From NCBI GenBank assembly GCA_944320965.1, contig CALUJO010000013.1:1-52857 (forward strand): a stretch of DNA of 52,857 nt, in the 5' to 3' direction. The notes beneath the pieces were generated by a model. That model saw nothing but the letters and a program-made list of their open reading frames with translations. It was not told the origin of the DNA and did not search any database. This stretch comes from an uncultured Bacteroidaceae bacterium (GTDB taxonomy: Bacteria; Bacteroidota; Bacteroidia; Bacteroidales; Bacteroidaceae). The position numbers and the translations under genes were made by a program. Below, piece by piece: positions 52,771 to 52,857 of the stretch. Each line of letters opens with the position of its first letter. Within the stretch, counting starts at the first letter, position 1.

Positions 52771-52857
52771 CGCAACAGGGTTTGATAATTAGGGAGTTAG
52801 AGGAAAAATGCAGAAGTTGGGCAGACAGTTGAAAACCGTCTTAAAGCAGATTAAAGC

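Larger units (their letters stand above)
52504..52857. other. AT-rich end of window
   Basis: After the hypothetical gene there are about 350 bases with a minus-strand promoter (52549-52578), a short truncated plus-strand ORF (52666-52770) and an ORF start at 52808 that runs off the window. No complete gene is seen. Confidence 0.5.

Noticed and set aside
52808..52857. Start of an ORF at the right edge
   Set aside because: Only about 16 codons are visible and nothing in them identifies a gene.

Overview
The window looks like chromosome from a T9SS-positive Bacteroidales bacterium (Prevotella/Parabacteroides-like, though genus cannot be fixed from sequence alone). Supporting signs are moderately AT-rich DNA, almost no Shine-Dalgarno sites, many promoter elements of the Bacteroidetes type (TTTG or GTTG, about 20 bases, then TAnnTTTG), type IX secretion genes (PorP/SprF, GldK-L-M-N), a T9SS C-terminal sorting domain, the Bat aerotolerance operon, a Bacteroidetes-type long NusB, a PUR-family protein, DUF5606, and lipoproteins with acidic residues after the lipidated cysteine.

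Layout. 1-860: a Vsr endonuclease gene flanked by two inverted repeats. 859-2418 (minus): a Ser-type sulfatase lipoprotein. 2537-9318: promoter, then PorP/SprF-gldK-gldL-gldM-gldN-DUF3783, closed by a strong terminator. 9436-18718: moxR, DUF58, a membrane protein, batA-B-C-D-E and a PAP2 phosphatase in one operon. 18732-24104: three tandem 22-bp repeats, then a metallophosphoesterase, a TonB-dependent receptor and a beta-helix lipoprotein, ending in a terminator. 24251-29707 (minus): ald, then the ftsK-lolA-trxB operon. 29974-31998: a T9SS cargo protein with an Omp28-like domain and a CGAC motif. 32100-36334: hpt-adk, then obgE-pgeF-B3/B4-small basic protein. 36400-37753 (minus): DUF2130. 37795-38821: a two-gene cassette of unknown role. 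38920-40505: MATE exporter and convergent PUR gene (minus). 41077-44026: nusB-yajC-ybbR-coaE. 44077-44603: DUF5606. 44604-47962: lipoprotein-miaA-lipid kinase-kdsA. 47970-49519 (minus): WYL regulator and DEDDh exonuclease. 49723-50563: MBL-fold hydrolase. 50641-52857: an AT-rich accessory end with a deiminase, an unknown protein and a truncated ORF.

How the genes fit together. GldK-N and PorP form the trans-envelope core of the type IX secretion system, and the 30031 protein carries a tail for export by it. The Bat operon is a MoxR-VWA-TPR envelope module linked in the literature to stress or oxygen tolerance. The metallophosphoesterase, receptor and lipoprotein look like one outer-surface uptake unit, plausibly for a phosphorylated nutrient; that role is inference. 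Most of the remainder is housekeeping: nucleotide salvage, ribosome assembly, tRNA modification, CoA and Kdo synthesis, chromosome translocation, lipoprotein sorting and thiol redox.

The least explained parts are the perfect 22-bp inverted repeat at 709-768, the tandem repeats at 18732-18797, the phosphoesterase-receptor-beta-helix operon, the 37865-38821 gene pair, and the right-hand accessory end. I saw no CRISPR array, rRNA, tRNA or intact insertion sequence.
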